Positions 44,521 through 57,459 of a DNA stretch of 64,000 nucleotides are shown here, one piece after another. The position numbers were made by a program, and so were the translations under genes. The notes under the pieces are model-generated. The model was not told where the DNA came from and ran no database searches. It worked only from the letters and a program-made list of their open reading frames with translations. Each line of letters begins with the position of its first letter. Position 1 is the stretch's first letter. This DNA is from Schoenoplectus triqueter (taxonomy: Eukaryota; Streptophyta; Magnoliopsida; Poales; Cyperaceae): assembly GCA_964058805.1 (NCBI GenBank), contig CAXKVV010000507.1:32995-96994 (forward strand), in the 5' to 3' direction.

Positions 44521-44799
44521 GGGTTGTATGCGCAAAATTTTAACTTGACTGATAATCGATAATTAAGCAAGTAGGAGAAATAAATTGATCTTAACTAAGT
44601 GGGCCGAAAGGTTAATTTGGCTAAAAGTATAATTAATTAATTAATTAGCGAGTGTCGAAAATTTAAAAATGTGCGCAACTAATAATTAATTAATACTTAA
44701 AGATAAAACATGGGAGATGATTAAATGATCTGCCTCAATAATGAAAATCCGAACAGATACAGTGGTTTCGGAGGCAGCCTATGATCCCAAACACATTAA

Positions 44800-45830
44800 A
44801 ACACCAACACATTTAATTAAATAAAAACATTAATTAAATTTAAGTTAATTGAATTTCTTTTCTTTTAATTTGATTTTTTTATTTTTAATTCTAGTTTTAT
44901 ATAATATATTTTTTAATTAATGAAAATAATATTAAAATATAAAATGAGATATAATTAAAGAATATGATATAAATAATTAAGGGTTATAAAATAATAAATA
45001 AAGTATAATAATAATTTATAATATAAAATATATATTAATCAATTTCTCTATTTTAATAATTTAATAACATTAATTAATATATATAAATACCTATTAATCA
45101 ATTTCTCTATTTTATAATGAAATAATATTAATAAATATATAAATGTATATATATATATATTCATCAATTTATCTATTTTTAATAAGGATAGTATTAATTA
45201 TATAATATTATATATTAATCAATTTCTCTATTTCTAAATGGTTCATTATCCTAATTATAATTAAATTTATTTAAGGAATAATATTAAGCTAACTTAATTA
45301 ATTTAAATAAATTAAATTAGTTACATTAATCGAAATAAATATAATAGCAAAACACTAACACACTTAATAAAATAATAATATTTAATTAAATTAAATTAAG
45401 TTAATCGAGTTTCGTTAATGTCTGTCACATCTATTTTATTTTCATATAACAAACCTATAAATTATAAAAATAATATTAGTATGTAAATAAAATATAATTG
45501 AAGAAAATAATTTAAATAATTAAGATTTACAAAATAATAATTAAAATACAATAAAAATTTATATTATAAAATATATATATTAATCAATTTCTCTATTATT
45601 AAGAATACAAATGGAAACAATAATGATAATAAGAAATACTATAAATATATATTAATTAATTTCTCTATTTCTAAATAATTGAATTTTCTAATTAAAATTA
45701 AAATAATTAAGTGATAATGTTAAGATAACTTAATAAATCTAAATAAATTTAGTTAATTATATTTATCAAAATAAACATAATATGATTATAATTTTTAAAT
45801 AATAATACTCCTGCCTTTGAGTCCGGTATA
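44800..45830. repeat. Diverged tandem duplication, period about 555 bp
   Basis: Landmarks recur with roughly constant offset: AACACCAACACATTTAATTA (44799) against AACACTAACACACTTAATAA (45352), TTAAGTTAATTGAATTTC against TTAAGTTAATCGAGTTTC, and ATATATTAATCAATTTCTCT near 45028 and 45580. Inside each unit TTAATCAATTTCTCTATTT occurs several times. It is AT-rich and non-coding. Confidence 0.6.
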
Positions 45831-45852
45831 CCCTGACCTAACTAGACCCAAT

Positions 45853-46989
45853 GGGAGTGTTTGGCAATCAATGGAATAGCAAAAAGTTAGAATAGAATAG
45901 CTATTCTGACGAATTAATTTGCCAAACGAATTTTAGACTAAGTATAAGAGTGCGGAATAGTGCTATTCCGATATACCAACTTATAGGTGGAATACCGGAT
46001 TAGCTCTCGTCGGAATAGCGATTATTATTTGATTATCATGTATTATATTATTATATTGTGATTATGATTAAGATTTAGTATTATTATATTATTATATTAT
46101 ATTTATGATTATAATTTATTATTATATTAATATTATGATTATTATTATTTATTATTATTATTATCATTATATTATTATTATTAAATTATTATTATCATTA
46201 TTGTTATTATATTATCGTTACCATTAGTATTATTATTATAAATATAATTTTAATATTATATTATTATATTATGAATATAAATATAATTATATTATTATTA
46301 TATTATTGTGATCTAGATTATTTATTATTATATTATTATATTATGATGATTATGATTATGGTTATATTATTCTGATTATGACTATAATTATTATCATGAT
46401 TATGATTATTATATTATGATTATATTATTAAAATTATGATTACTTATTATTATTATATTATTATAATTATAATTATTTATAATTATTTTTATGATTATGA
46501 TTATATTTTTATTAGTATATTATTATGATTATGATTGTGGTTATATTATTATGATTATGACTATAATTATTATTATCATGATTATGATTATTATATTATG
46601 ATTACTTATTATTATTATTTTATTATAATTATGATTGTAATTATAATTTTTATTATTATATTACTATATTATGATTATGTTTATATCTTTATTATATTAC
46701 TATTATAATATTATTATTTATTATGATTATTTTTTATTACTTTATTATTATTATTATCTTACTATTATGATTATTATTTTACTATTATTATTATTATCAT
46801 CATCATTATTAGCATCATAATTATTCATATTTTAACTATTCTGAGTAACAATTGCCAAACGATATTTTCGCTCTTCCGAATAGTCAAGAATACCGCTCTT
46901 CTACCACTCTTCCAAAAAAAATACTATTCTATCACTCTTCCAAAATTACCACTATTCCAAAGTTATTCCTTGATTTGCCAAACGGACCC
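45853..46989. mobile_element. ATT-core TIR element, copy 2
   Basis: It has the same tips and flanking unique segments as 13704-15181: GGGAGTGTTTGGCAATCAAT at the left, TTTGCCAAACGGACCC at the right, and a core of ATT/ATG/ATA repeats. Direct AAT triplets flank it (45850-45852 and 46990-46992). The shared core order (for example TTAAGATTTAGTATTATTAT after GATTATGA, and CATCATCATTATTAG near the right) shows the low-complexity centre is inherited, shortened by about 340 bp here. Confidence 0.78.
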
Positions 46990-47108
46990 AATGTTAATAT
47001 GATATTCGCCCATTTAATCTATTTCTGACTTCATAGGTTTTCAAAAAATATCTTGACGAGCCGACAAACGAATACACTCAAGATGAAACGGCTCATCTGA
47101 CAAGATCG

Positions 47109-49067
47109 TGATGCGCCACCCGAGATTTAGCAATTTGACGTTCTGACCTAACTAAATTATTCTCGGGTACGGTTTCCTGGGATTTGATTTTCTTTCTTCA
47201 GATTTAGGAACTCAAACCGAAAAATAAATCTGTTTTTAAAATAAATCTGAATTGCGGTGTTTTTGACCAAAAATGATTAGAGACTTAAATCTGACCTGTC
47301 ATTTGCATTCGGTAAATTGACCAGCATATTCAAGACATACCCGCATTTGCATGTCATATCATGTCATGATTGCACGTAGACAGAATAGGGTTAGGATTCG
47401 GGAAATAGTCCCGAGATAGGATTAGATAGACTTAAATAATTCAAGTTGTAAATTATAGTTATTAGGAGAATATTATTACTATTACTAATTATTAATTAAG
47501 CTAAGTAGTTAATTATGCATTAAATGTATGGGAGTGCTGAGAGGCGGACCGGGTAATTCCTAGTCTAAGTTGCCTTGCATAACCAGACCATTGTGGTTAC
47601 GTACGGTGACCCATAAGTCCGTGGGACCTACCGGTCTGTATATGTACTGCGCATCTGTGCCTATCGGATTATCCATTGATCCCGTTATTTGGCGGGTTCA
47701 GCTGTGTCGGAGTGATTTTTTTTGATCAATATTATATTTTTATTATTCTTAATATGATCAAATTTTAAATCCAAATTTGAGCGTTTTAGGATACCGTGTA
47801 CTTCAGTGTTTAGTGTGGGCGGCCATATCCGAGACTGGAATCTAGTTCGTGGTACTATATTATTATACTTATCCGGCGTATTTAGGATCATAATATTGTC
47901 CGAAGGGCTTTCTCCTTTGGCCCGTAGTTGGTACAGAGAAAGTTGGGATGCGGTCTACTGGCCTTAGTGGGTACAGTGTAGGCTCCCCTTTGTTATATTT
48001 CATTTTGATACTTTTACGGGATGCGGTCCTCTGACCCTTGGTTGGTACAGTGTAGGCTCCCATTTGATTTCGATTTGTGAATTCACGAGTAGTTATCCCC
48101 TTTTGGCGATATGGCAACTGAAGACATAATTATCCGTTTGCTTTTGTTTTGTAAGGTGAATTACCAGATTTAGCAGACCAGAGTACGTGCTTATGCACGC
48201 TCACTCTCCTAGGGCGTTATCGCCTCGGGAGCCCGAATTATCGTTTATGCGGCATTGGCGCCGCATAAACATAAAGTCCTAAGTTCGTAAGTTGGGTCGC
48301 TGGTGGCGCCCGCTTAGGCAAGGCCCAAATTCATAAGTTAGGACGTTGGTGGCGTCCGCTTAGGATAGATCTGGTGATTTGCAAATTGGGGTATTTATTT
48401 CGGGTGTTTGTTTTCTCGTACCTTATATTATATATTATATTACTATTTCCATAGATTTTCTATTTCAAGGTTAATTGTCATTTCATGTCATTCATGTAGA
48501 GGTGTTCTCAAAATGTATAAAATAATAATACATTAACATATATTAAAATAATTCATTGCATTTAAATTCGGTAACGGTATTGGGCCCAGTCTAGGAAAGA
48601 AGATCAAATCTTAAGGCTGGATCTAAATCCGTACTGAGTAATTTTTAAAATTACTCATGTTTCCGCGGTGGTTGTGGGATCCAGGTTTTACTTGAGCGGG
48701 ATCGAGTTTTTGGATGAGAGTGCTAGGTACAGTCATGCGTGGTGACAGAGATGCTTCGCCGCTTCCGCATGTGAGCAGGGTAGTGGATTAGGATTTATCG
48801 GGCATCGGGTATTTGGTTTCTTTCTTTTGAGTTTTTCTTTGAGAGATTTTGCTGCCCATTCCGATGGAGCTAGCCCCGCCGATGTCGGCGTTGTATTTCT
48901 CTTTGTTCATTCTAGACTGTATAGTCATGTATATTATATTATTATTGTTTTGTTTATTCTGTGATTTTCTTATTTTATTCATTAAGCCTTTCGTACGCAC
49001 GTCTCGTCGTGCGTACGTGACGGGATTTAGCACCCTAACCCGTTCAATTTATTTCTGGGGTGTGACA
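47109..49067 (+). repeat. Putative solo LTR of a Gypsy-type retrotransposon
   Basis: It begins TGATGCGCCACCCGAGATTT and ends TTTCTGGGGTGTGACA; the complement of the end (TGTCACACCCC) resembles the start. Internal direct repeats are present: GGGATGCGGTC...GTACAGTGTAGGCTCC at about 47948 and 48018, and TAAGTT(G/A)GG...TGGTGGCG(C/T)CCGCTTAGG at about 48289 and 48336. GC content is higher than the surroundings. No target duplication or internal domain is seen, so the borders are tentative. Confidence 0.4.
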
Positions 49068-49590
49068 GTAACAAAAAAATTTAAGTCTCGACTATCTGAT
49101 ACTTCAAGATTTTGCCTAAAAAAATAAATAAATGGTATGGTAAAAAAATGAAGTGACAATTAATATGATAAAATTAATTTGCTTAAGAACTAGAAATTGA
49201 AATTTCATTCTTATTCAATCCCATGCGATCAGAAGATTATCGAGTAATGAAATTTTTCTATGATATTCATTTCAATCCCACACTAAACTCAAAATATGAG
49301 AGAAAATAGTAAGAAAAAGATGGATGTCAGCAATATACATTTTCTTACTCAATGAATAAATTATGCTCAATCCTTGGGAAAAATAATAATAAAAAATTTA
49401 ATAATTTGTTTGATTTTATTGTTTACAAAACATAATTAAATTTAACAAGGTTCTTTAAAATATGTGTGTAGGATCCTAAGAATGCGCCAAGGAATTTAAG
49501 TGTAGATGGTCAAGATTAATGAAGAGCCTTTTATGAAGATATAGGATTATATTTCATATTTAGATATAATTTTGTAAGGAAAAAACTATT
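49068..49590. other. AT-rich spacer
   Basis: No gene or repeat border is visible. Confidence 0.4.
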
Positions 49591-50645
49591 TTCTGTAGAA
49601 AATTGTTATAACGGTTCATGAACCGTTATAACGTTTTCACACTTCACACTCAAATATTCCAAGTCTTCTGAAGGCAGAGATATTGTAAAGGTTAACAGAG
49701 CGTATCATTATGTAACGCTACATAAAGCGTTAACGCTTCATGAAACATGTAACGGTTAAGTGAATCGTTATAATATTTCTGAATGGCAGTAGACCTTATC
49801 AGAGGTTGGTTAAATAGTCAAATCGTTGTTAATATTTTATAAAGCGTTCAACGTTTCCTTCTATCGTTATAATGGTTCATCATATTCATTTCTGAACCGT
49901 TATAACGTTACCAAATGACCTGATAAGGGGTATTCTTAGAAACTCAATATTTAAGATTAATAAACGTTATAACTGTTTAGGAATCATTATAATGATTCTC
50001 TACGCAAAAATACCACTACTTTCTGTTAAAGAGCTTATTTAAGATGATGTTTTGTGATTATTAAAAAATTAATCAAAACTTTCATAATTCTTAGCAATCC
50101 AGAGCATTCATCGAATAACTATCAAAGAGCCCATATTATCTCCCTTGCAAATTATAAGAAACTAAGGTCTTAAATTAGCCAAATTTAGAGAATCTCTTGT
50201 AAATTTTTTGGACAGTGCATAGCACACATTTTTGAGTTTTGACTCAATTTTTTTTAAGCTTTTAGCTATGTTTTTGAGCCTTTAGTGCTTTTAGTTTATT
50301 CTTCTTTTTAATAGTTTTTAGTCTTCTTGCATTTATTTTGTGAAGAAACTAAAACTTCTAATTGTAAGACATTTTTAGTAATAAAGCGGCGTCCCGTTAG
50401 TGAGACGAGATTCGAAGACGTAGATTTCTATAACCGAACTCCGTTAACATCTTGTATCTTCTTTATATTTCAACACTTGTATATTGTGCACTTCATAATC
50501 TACATTATTACAAAAATTGTATTTCTTATGAAATATTATTTTCTTCTAATCCTGAAATGCACAGAGCTAGAGCAGTTCCTTGAATTTATGCAATTTAAAC
50601 ATAATTACCTCTAAAAAACTTTATTTTAAGACTTGACATAATTTA
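49591..50645. repeat. LTR-like repeat with many CGTTATAACG palindromes
   Basis: Between 49600 and 50000 there are numerous copies, in both orientations, of AACGGTTCATGAACCGTTAT and shorter AACCGTTATAACGTT, TAAAGCGTTAACGCTT and similar palindromic words. Downstream a leader-like region has GGCGTCCCGTTAGTGAGACG (50389) and T-rich DNA. The end, 50560-50645, repeats the segment at 40504-40606. A Copia LTR is the best guess, but no tip pair is found. Confidence 0.4.
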
Positions 50646-51985
50646 TATTATAGCATTTTAATTCATTAATCAGCATTTATGACCCAATAAAAGTTATATT
50701 TGATATTTTTGTGCTCGGAAATACTTTAGTCGAGAATGTTTTAAGTGGATTCCTTAATAATTTTTTACAGACTTTGTAAGATCTATTAAAAAATATCTTA
50801 AAACTATAAAGTCTTCGGTCCAATTAGTATTTAATTGAGTCTTCGAAAAACAGCCATATCACTTAGCTTTATTCTCTTTCTTTTAAAAAAAAATATAGAT
50901 TTAAACCATGTAGTGCATGACTGATAAGGTGTTTCCCCACAGGACCTAATTAGGCACCTGGAATTTAGACAAACAAAAACAAATATTTCCAGAACCCAAA
51001 ATGTCAGATACTTCATGCAACATTAATTAATTATCCCATTGCTCCCGTATCTTCCGAGAAGGTGTGAAAAAGAAGAATTATTGTTATTATAATTTACTCG
51101 GTGCACAATATTGTGCTGTCATCCAAATATATATCCAACGCCCAACCACACCAACAAAAAATTATAATAATCTAGACGCAAATTCGTATAGAACACCGTG
51201 TTGAATCTAACCAAGTTTATTCAAAAAAAGGGGAAATCTTACCGAGTCAAGCTGTACTGTGCACTGTGGAGGAAACAGTTGTGTCATTAATTGCAGGAAT
51301 TACAAAAATATTATATTTCATTTTTTTCAATTATTTTCGGTGGTTAGAAACCTTTTAAAATATTATTATTACGATACATTCATAATTCATTCAAGGGTGT
51401 TAGGAAAAAAAATTAATGACGGCTTTGAAATTTTTTTAATGATAACGATCGATATTAAAGGTGTTAGAAAAAAATATACAATTTTAAATAACGATCATCA
51501 TCATTAAAAAAATGAAAGAAAATTATACAATTTCTAAGAAAAAAATGAAAAAAAAATCTTAAAAAGTCGAAAGGCATTTTTAGGCTCAAGATGAGCACTT
51601 TTTGCCCGAAAACCACAGTCATAATGTTAGTGATGAACCTTATAAATCTAATAGTAAATTTTTCATGACCGCATAGCACGTCTCAATTAGATTTTTCTAT
51701 CAAGTTATGACGTTTGAATTGCTTAGATTTCGGTTGCGACTTCAAATATCTTTCTCTAGTTTTGTCTTCTTTTTTTACTCTATCACTCATCTCTCTTTTT
51801 CATCCGAAGAGGGGGAGGAACATTAGAATTGTTATAGAATAAAAGATAGGGATTAAGGTTTTCTAGGAATATTGAATTGAGATGAATGATAAAATTGTGG
51901 GCAGTAGTGATTCATGAGAATGTTAAAGATGATATGTTATTGGTGAATGGTGATTTTTTTTTCAATGAAGATAAAATTCAAAAAC
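50646..51985. other. Intergenic AT-rich DNA
   Basis: Nothing with a recognisable protein or border. Short frames at 50831-51016, 51259-51507 and 51464-51679 are unsupported. Confidence 0.4.
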
Positions 51986-52293
51986 ATTTTTTTTAGTAAC
52001 GGTTTTAAATAGAAATCATTGTAGAAGATATTCTTTAACAATGATTTTATAAAAAAAAACCGTTGTTAAAGGTGTTTAGCAACAATTTTAAATAGAATCA
52101 TTATAGAATATATCATTTAAGAATGGTTTTTTACTAAAAAACACTATTAATACTAAAAATCACTATTAACACTTTTCAAAAAAAATATTGTTAAAGGTGT
52201 TACCAGATTTTCTTAACGCCTTTTTGACCTCCAATTTAACAACTTTTAATTTAAAAGTGTTACAAAATAGCTTTTTAATACTTTTCTCCGGTG
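51986..52293. repeat. CACTA-like subterminal fragment
   Basis: AGTAACGGTTTTAAAT, AACCGTTGTTAAAG and related inverted words recur as in 4277-5841. The right edge CTTTTCTCCGGTGTG is the inverse of CACACCGGAGAAAAG, a possible altered CACTA terminus. The other end is not found. Confidence 0.4.
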
Positions 52294-53550
52294 TGAATTG
52301 GACCAAATTTGGATAATGCACATTTATGAAGGTCAATCGGATTTTGGGTTGCAGATGATCTCCTTACCTTTGACTCTGGTTTTTAAATAGAGAGAAGAAC
52401 AATGTGTTTATGAAATCCAACATAAAAAGTTGGGGTATACTAGTATAGATCACCCACCCATCTTTCTTTACATTGTGATTTCCCATTTCAAGATTAAAAT
52501 AAGGTCAATCAAGAAATAAAACTTAGCACTGTCCGTACACTTCATTATGGCTTTAATTAAAGTTTGAAAGTGATGTCACGATGTATGTCTCTAATGGAGA
52601 CGATTTGGTTGTAGATAGCCAGCCGTTCTTGAAAATGTTTATCAATTTTGAGATATATTAAATTGTTTACACCGTAGGCAGGGCCCACAGATGTCTGATA
52701 TTTCTGTGGACCTGTCTTGTGGATACCGGATGCAGTGTCATTCCGCGACATATCTCATTTAATTTTATTATGTAACTTTTCAACTTCTTTTTTAAGCTTT
52801 TATGGTATGGCAGGGGTGCAATTATCAGAATTTGAATTCGGATAATAGTGAATATGAATATAAATATATGGATAAATTTTTATTAGATATGAATAGAAAC
52901 ATGGATACTTATTTAGATTTGGATATTTTTGAAAATCGGATATTCAAATAAAAAATCTATTATATATTTTTCAATTGAATTTTTAATATAGATTACAAAT
53001 TCAACTAAATTTATACAAATTTTGCTCTTATATTTTTTTTAGTTTTTTTTTGATGTATTTTAGTTTTTATAGTTTTTTTTGGTCTATTATTTTGTAATGA
53101 TAATTATTGATTAAATTACTAATAATATAATAATAATAAATTCATAATTGATTAAATCACTAATAATATAATAATAATTAATAATTAATTTTTATAGTAA
53201 TATAACTTCTATAATTAATGATATATCATGAAAAATATTATGTATAATTTTTTAGCGCATGCTATAGAATACTATTACTACGTCTCCAGCCTCATTTTAT
53301 TTGCAATTTATAACCGAACATAAGTCACATTTAAATCTACAACAAATCTCATTAACTTTTATCCATAAACTAAGACTAAAAGATTTAAAATTTTATCACA
53401 GATAAAATTTTAAATCTCATTTCTGTTGACTAATAAATCAAAAGAGAAATTAGTTGACACGTACGGAAGGGTGATTTTTATTTTAAAAATATATATAAAT
53501 CCCTAATTATAACATGAGGAAAAATTAACCACACATTGGGGTACAAAATA
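52294..53550. other. Intergenic AT-rich DNA
   Basis: A 64-codon minus frame (52557-52751) is unrecognised. Bases 52812-52960 contain AGGGGTGCAATTATC and GGATAT words that may come from an old hAT-like repeat. Confidence 0.35.
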
Positions 53551-53758
53551 TCTTTGGAGATAAAATTTTATATTTTTTTGAAATATTTTGTTAGTTTTTA
53601 GATGGGTGAAAAAACACTAAAGATATTTGATCTCTAAAGATATTTCAATATGAAGATTATGTTGAACTATTTGTATCAACAATTTAAACTTTTAAATTTA
53701 AGATACTGACGTAAAACATAAAAGATTTTATACTTTTGAAAGCACCATAGTCTTACTC
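53551..53758. repeat. Foldback MITE, family B copy 4 (partial)
   Basis: It keeps the central arms (TCTTTGGAGATAAAATTTTA, GATATTTCAATATGAAGAT) and the right tip GAAAGCACCATAGTCTTACT. The left tip is missing and the centre is shortened. Confidence 0.6.
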
Positions 53759-54458
53759 ATCTTTTAATATTATCAATCTAATTATATAAAAATATAATTT
53801 TAGAATATAAAATTTAATATTTCAGTTAATAACTAAAATATCCTCATCATCATATCATTCTCTTCCATAATTATTTTCATCTCCTGTTCTCATTACAGTA
53901 AATCTCAATTTTTGACCCTTTTCACTGTTAAAATTCCCCCTCCCCATTAGCGATCGCTACTGTTAACCTGCAGTCCCCTCCTCTATGTCAGATTCTACAA
54001 TAAGTAACATGATATATGATGATGATGTGAAGCACAAAATGTCAAAATATATGACCGCGTAAACAATTTTCAAATTGAATATTGGATGGAATATTTAAAT
54101 ATTTTATAGGTACTTCTCCATAGCTGTAAGCATATGTACTTGTAGGTCGATCGATATATTTTTATTCTAAATTAATCTACATTTGCTGACTACAGTAATT
54201 TGACAGCTTCACTTTCATCTAATTGGAAGGTACTTTACATGCCACACAGAAATAGTCACATATATAGATGACCACATCGACACCAAACAGTGAATACATT
54301 AATCTATGCTTTAAGTCTCGTTCACTTTCATCCACAATTTTTTATCAGATTCAATCTTATTGTTATACAGTGGGCCCCAGTCCCCCCCACCAAAAAAAAA
54401 AGAGTTCTTCGTCAGAGTAGCTTCCGATAAAGTTATTAATTCGATGCTTATCCCAGTT
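53759..54458. other. Intergenic DNA
   Basis: No gene. Bases 54416-54445 (AGTAGCTTCCGATAAAGT and onward) reappear at 54890-54919 on the other side of the next element. Confidence 0.45.
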
Positions 54459-54855
54459 TAGGATGTGAATGGGTCGGATCGGATATATATTATTATTTTT
54501 TATTTTTTTTATCCAATTCGAAATTGATCAGTTTAAATTTCAATCAAAATGATTCATATCCGATCCGAACTGTGTAAAATTAAATAATTTTAAGTAATTA
54601 AATATTAATTATTTTATAATTAATCTTAATTAGTAAATAATTAGTGTATATTTAAGTTATAATTAGTTCTAAATCATAAATTATCTTCAAAAAATATAAT
54701 TAATCGGGTAGGGTTGACTCGAACTCGACCCGACCCGATTTGGATCAAAAAAATTAAATATGTACCCAACTCATTTATTTTTAGATCATGTCGGATCAGA
54801 TCAGATTCAAATTAAATCATATTAACTCGGATCGGGTCAATAATTGACATCCCTA
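54459..54855. repeat. hAT-type MITE, TAGGGxTGTCAA family, copy 1
   Basis: It begins TAGGATGTGAATGGGTCGG and ends TCAATAATTGACATCCCTA. Interior and layout match the element at 62711-63119 (GGATCGG/GGGTCGG ends, AATTAATCTTAATTAGT and AAAATATAATTAATCGGGT in the middle). The immediate flanks do not form an 8-bp duplication. Instead a 30-bp host sequence is repeated at both sides (54416-54445, 54890-54919). Confidence 0.7.
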
Positions 54856-54938
54856 CTCACACAAAAAAAATCTTCTTTTACTTCTTAAAAGTAGCTTCCG
54901 ATAAAGTCATTAATTCGATCCATATATAGAGAGAGAGG

Positions 54939-55341
54939 TAGACTATTGTGAAAACGTTTACATTTCAGCTGATATGTAAACAGATTAAAAATTATATTTT
55001 AAAATCTAAAAAAATTCAATTTACGTTTTCCAATAAATTTTTCATATGAAAAACCTTGTGGGATACAAAAAATGGAGTGTTTTGAGTTTTTAAGGCACAC
55101 TTTTGAATTTTTGAAAAAATAGCTCTAAAAATAATAATAAATATTCAATATTTGTATTGTTTTTTAAAAAATTCAAAAGAGTGACTTAAAAAACTCAAAA
55201 CATTCCAAATTTTTGTATCCCACAAGGTTTTCATATGAATAATTTAATGGAAATCATAAAGTAATTTTTTTTAGATTTTAAAATATAGTTTTTAATCCAT
55301 TTTCATATCGGCTGAAATGCAAATATTTTCACAATAGTCTA
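54939..55341. repeat. Foldback MITE, family C, complete copy
   Basis: The tips TAGACTATTGTGAAAACGTT and the complement of ATTTTCACAATAGTCTA enclose two ~175-bp inverted arms and a loop containing AGCTCTAAAAATAATAATAA. Length is 403 bp. (GA)n precedes it (54925-54938) and (AT)n follows (55341-55364), after which family A begins. Confidence 0.85.
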
Positions 55342-55367
55342 TATATATATATATATATATATAATAC

Positions 55368-55575
55368 AGAGTAAAGATACTGTGAGCTCTTCATGAGTTT
55401 AACTCAAAAAGTACATCAAATCATCTCTAAATTTTAATTTGTCATGCTCATTAATTTTTTTTATATGAAAATCTGATGGGATGCAAAAATTTAGAGTGTT
55501 TTGAGTTTTTTAAGTCATATTTCTTAATTTTAAAAAACCATCTCTAAAAATTATAATAAGATATTCAATGTTTGT
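55368..55575. repeat. Foldback MITE, family A copy 4 (left half)
   Basis: AGAGTAAAGATACTGTGAGC followed by TTTAACTCAAAA, the shared core GGATGCAAAAATTTAGAGTG, and the loop CATCTCTAAAAATTATAATA up to TTCAATGTTTG. The right arm is absent. Confidence 0.7.
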
Positions 55576-56545
55576 TTTTACGGATGGTATTTGGATGGTG
55601 TAAGGATTATAGCAAAAATAATTTTTTTTGCTTACTAACCGAGAGCAGTATATAGTTAGTGGTATATCAGAAAATATTAAAATAATATTAACTTTTGAAT
55701 TATTATTTAAATTAGTAAAATATTATTTGGACGTTAACTTGAAAATAGTGATGGAGAAAATATATAAATTGATGAATTATTTCTGTTTTGCTTCATACTA
55801 ATGATTATTATTTTTATTACTATTATACTTATTATTATTATTTTATTTTATATTATTAATTATAATTTTATTTAGTATTAAAATTTAATATTTCATATTA
55901 TTATTATTAATCATTATTTGTTTAATAATAATGATTATTATTCTATTGATTATTATTTATTACTAATTTGTTTATTATTATTTATTATTATCTTGTTCAA
56001 TATAATGCGTATTTAATATTATTTCTACTATTTTTAATTATTATTTTAATTAATATTAATGATTATTTTTAATTATTATTTTATTATTAGTTAATATTAT
56101 AAATTTTTTATTTATTATTTGAGTTGAAAATTATTATTAGAATATTCATTTAGCCAATTAATAAGCTCATGTAATTACTTTATTTATTTGTTTACATTTC
56201 TTTCTTCTTTAGGGAGAAGCAAATGGGGAAGATAAATAAAGAATGGGGTGATATATTTTAATCATTTCTCTCTTCTCATCTTTTTTTCTCTACCCTATTA
56301 AATCAACTATCGGATAGTTTAGTAGAAACGCTAACTTGTATTGTTCTTAATCACATAATTGGTGTTTGAATCACATCAAAAGCAGCAAGCTGGCACTATT
56401 CTAGTGCTATTTTCGTTTGATGTGTTGTGTTTTTCATCTTAATTTCAAACTCACAACCTCGGAAACAGAAAAACATTATCACTGTTATCATTATCGTTTG
56501 ATTCTTATGAATTGACAACTCAAATCCTGCAACCATTTCTGTTGA
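55576..56545. other. AT-rich DNA with ATT-rich tract
   Basis: Bases 55800-56140 are ATT/TTA-rich low complexity, without the tips of the ATT-core element. No gene. Confidence 0.45.
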
Positions 56546-56949
56546 GATTTAGCAAGAGTATTGAAAAAACCCGTCCGGTCCAACCCGTCCCGGACCGGAC
56601 CGTGACCGTGGACCGGACCGTGCCTTGCCTTGGTCCGGTCTAACGGTGGGCCGGTTCTCGTTAAACCCGAAAATGGACCGTGCCGACCCGTCCCGTGCGG
56701 ACCCATGAACCGGACCGGACCCCCACCCCACCCCCCCCACCCACCCGCCCCCCCCCCCCCCCACATCTGCCCCCCACCCGGCCCCCCTTGGTGCAAATTT
56801 TTTTAATTAAAAGGTGATAGGACCCCCCAAAATACCCCCAAGTGTACAAAAGGTGATAGCCCCCCCCCAAAAAAAAAAAATACCCCCAAGTGCAGAAAAA
56901 TCCGAAAAAAAAATAAAAAAATTCCAAAAATCTAAAATTTTCCCTCCCT

Positions 56950-57231
56950 AAAATATCTATAAATACCACTCCCATTTACATCTCAAAACACATCAAAATC
57001 TCATTATCCCTCTCTTCTCAATCTATCAAATTCTCAAATTTTCATTTAATCTCAAATTCTCAAATTTAATTTTCTTATTCCAAAAAACAAAAAAAAATAG
57101 TTTAGAATTATTAATTTATTATTAGTCCATTGAAAAAATTAACTAATCGAAAAAGATAGAAGACTAGAAGGATAATATTCGGTATTCGCCATTTCTCAAT
57201 TTCATCGTTGCGATAATATTTTTCCTTCAAG
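56950..57231 (+). promoter_or_regulatory. Promoter and leader exon of the hAT transposase
   Basis: TATAAATA at 56958-56965 is followed about 30 bases later by a C/T/A-rich leader (CATCTCAAAACACATC, CTCTCTTCTCAATC). The leader exon ends at 57231 in CTTCAAG before a GTTAGT donor. The matching TTTTTATAG acceptor ends at 57954, three bases before the ATG. Confidence 0.6.
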
Positions 57232-57459
57232 GTTAGTTTTTAATTTTAATTAGTTGTAATTTTTATTTATAGAAATTAGTTATGTTGTTAGATTTTATTC
57301 ATAATTTTTTATTTGAAATTTGTAGAAATTAGTTTATTTATAAAATCTAATTTTTATTTATAATTTTTTAATTGTAGAAAATTATTTTTTTCTTAGAATA
57401 TTACATTTTAGTTTTATGTTGTTAGATTAATTGATTTAGAATATTAGATTTAATGTTAA

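Noticed and set aside
50905..50920. GTAGTGCAT as a possible right end of the large CACTA with its CAT duplication
   Set aside because: It lies over 20 kb away, lacks the TTCTA extension of the terminus and has no subterminal array.
56491..56975. Gly-rich minus-strand frames of 71-104 codons
   Set aside because: They read the GGACC and poly-C subterminal repeats of the hAT element.
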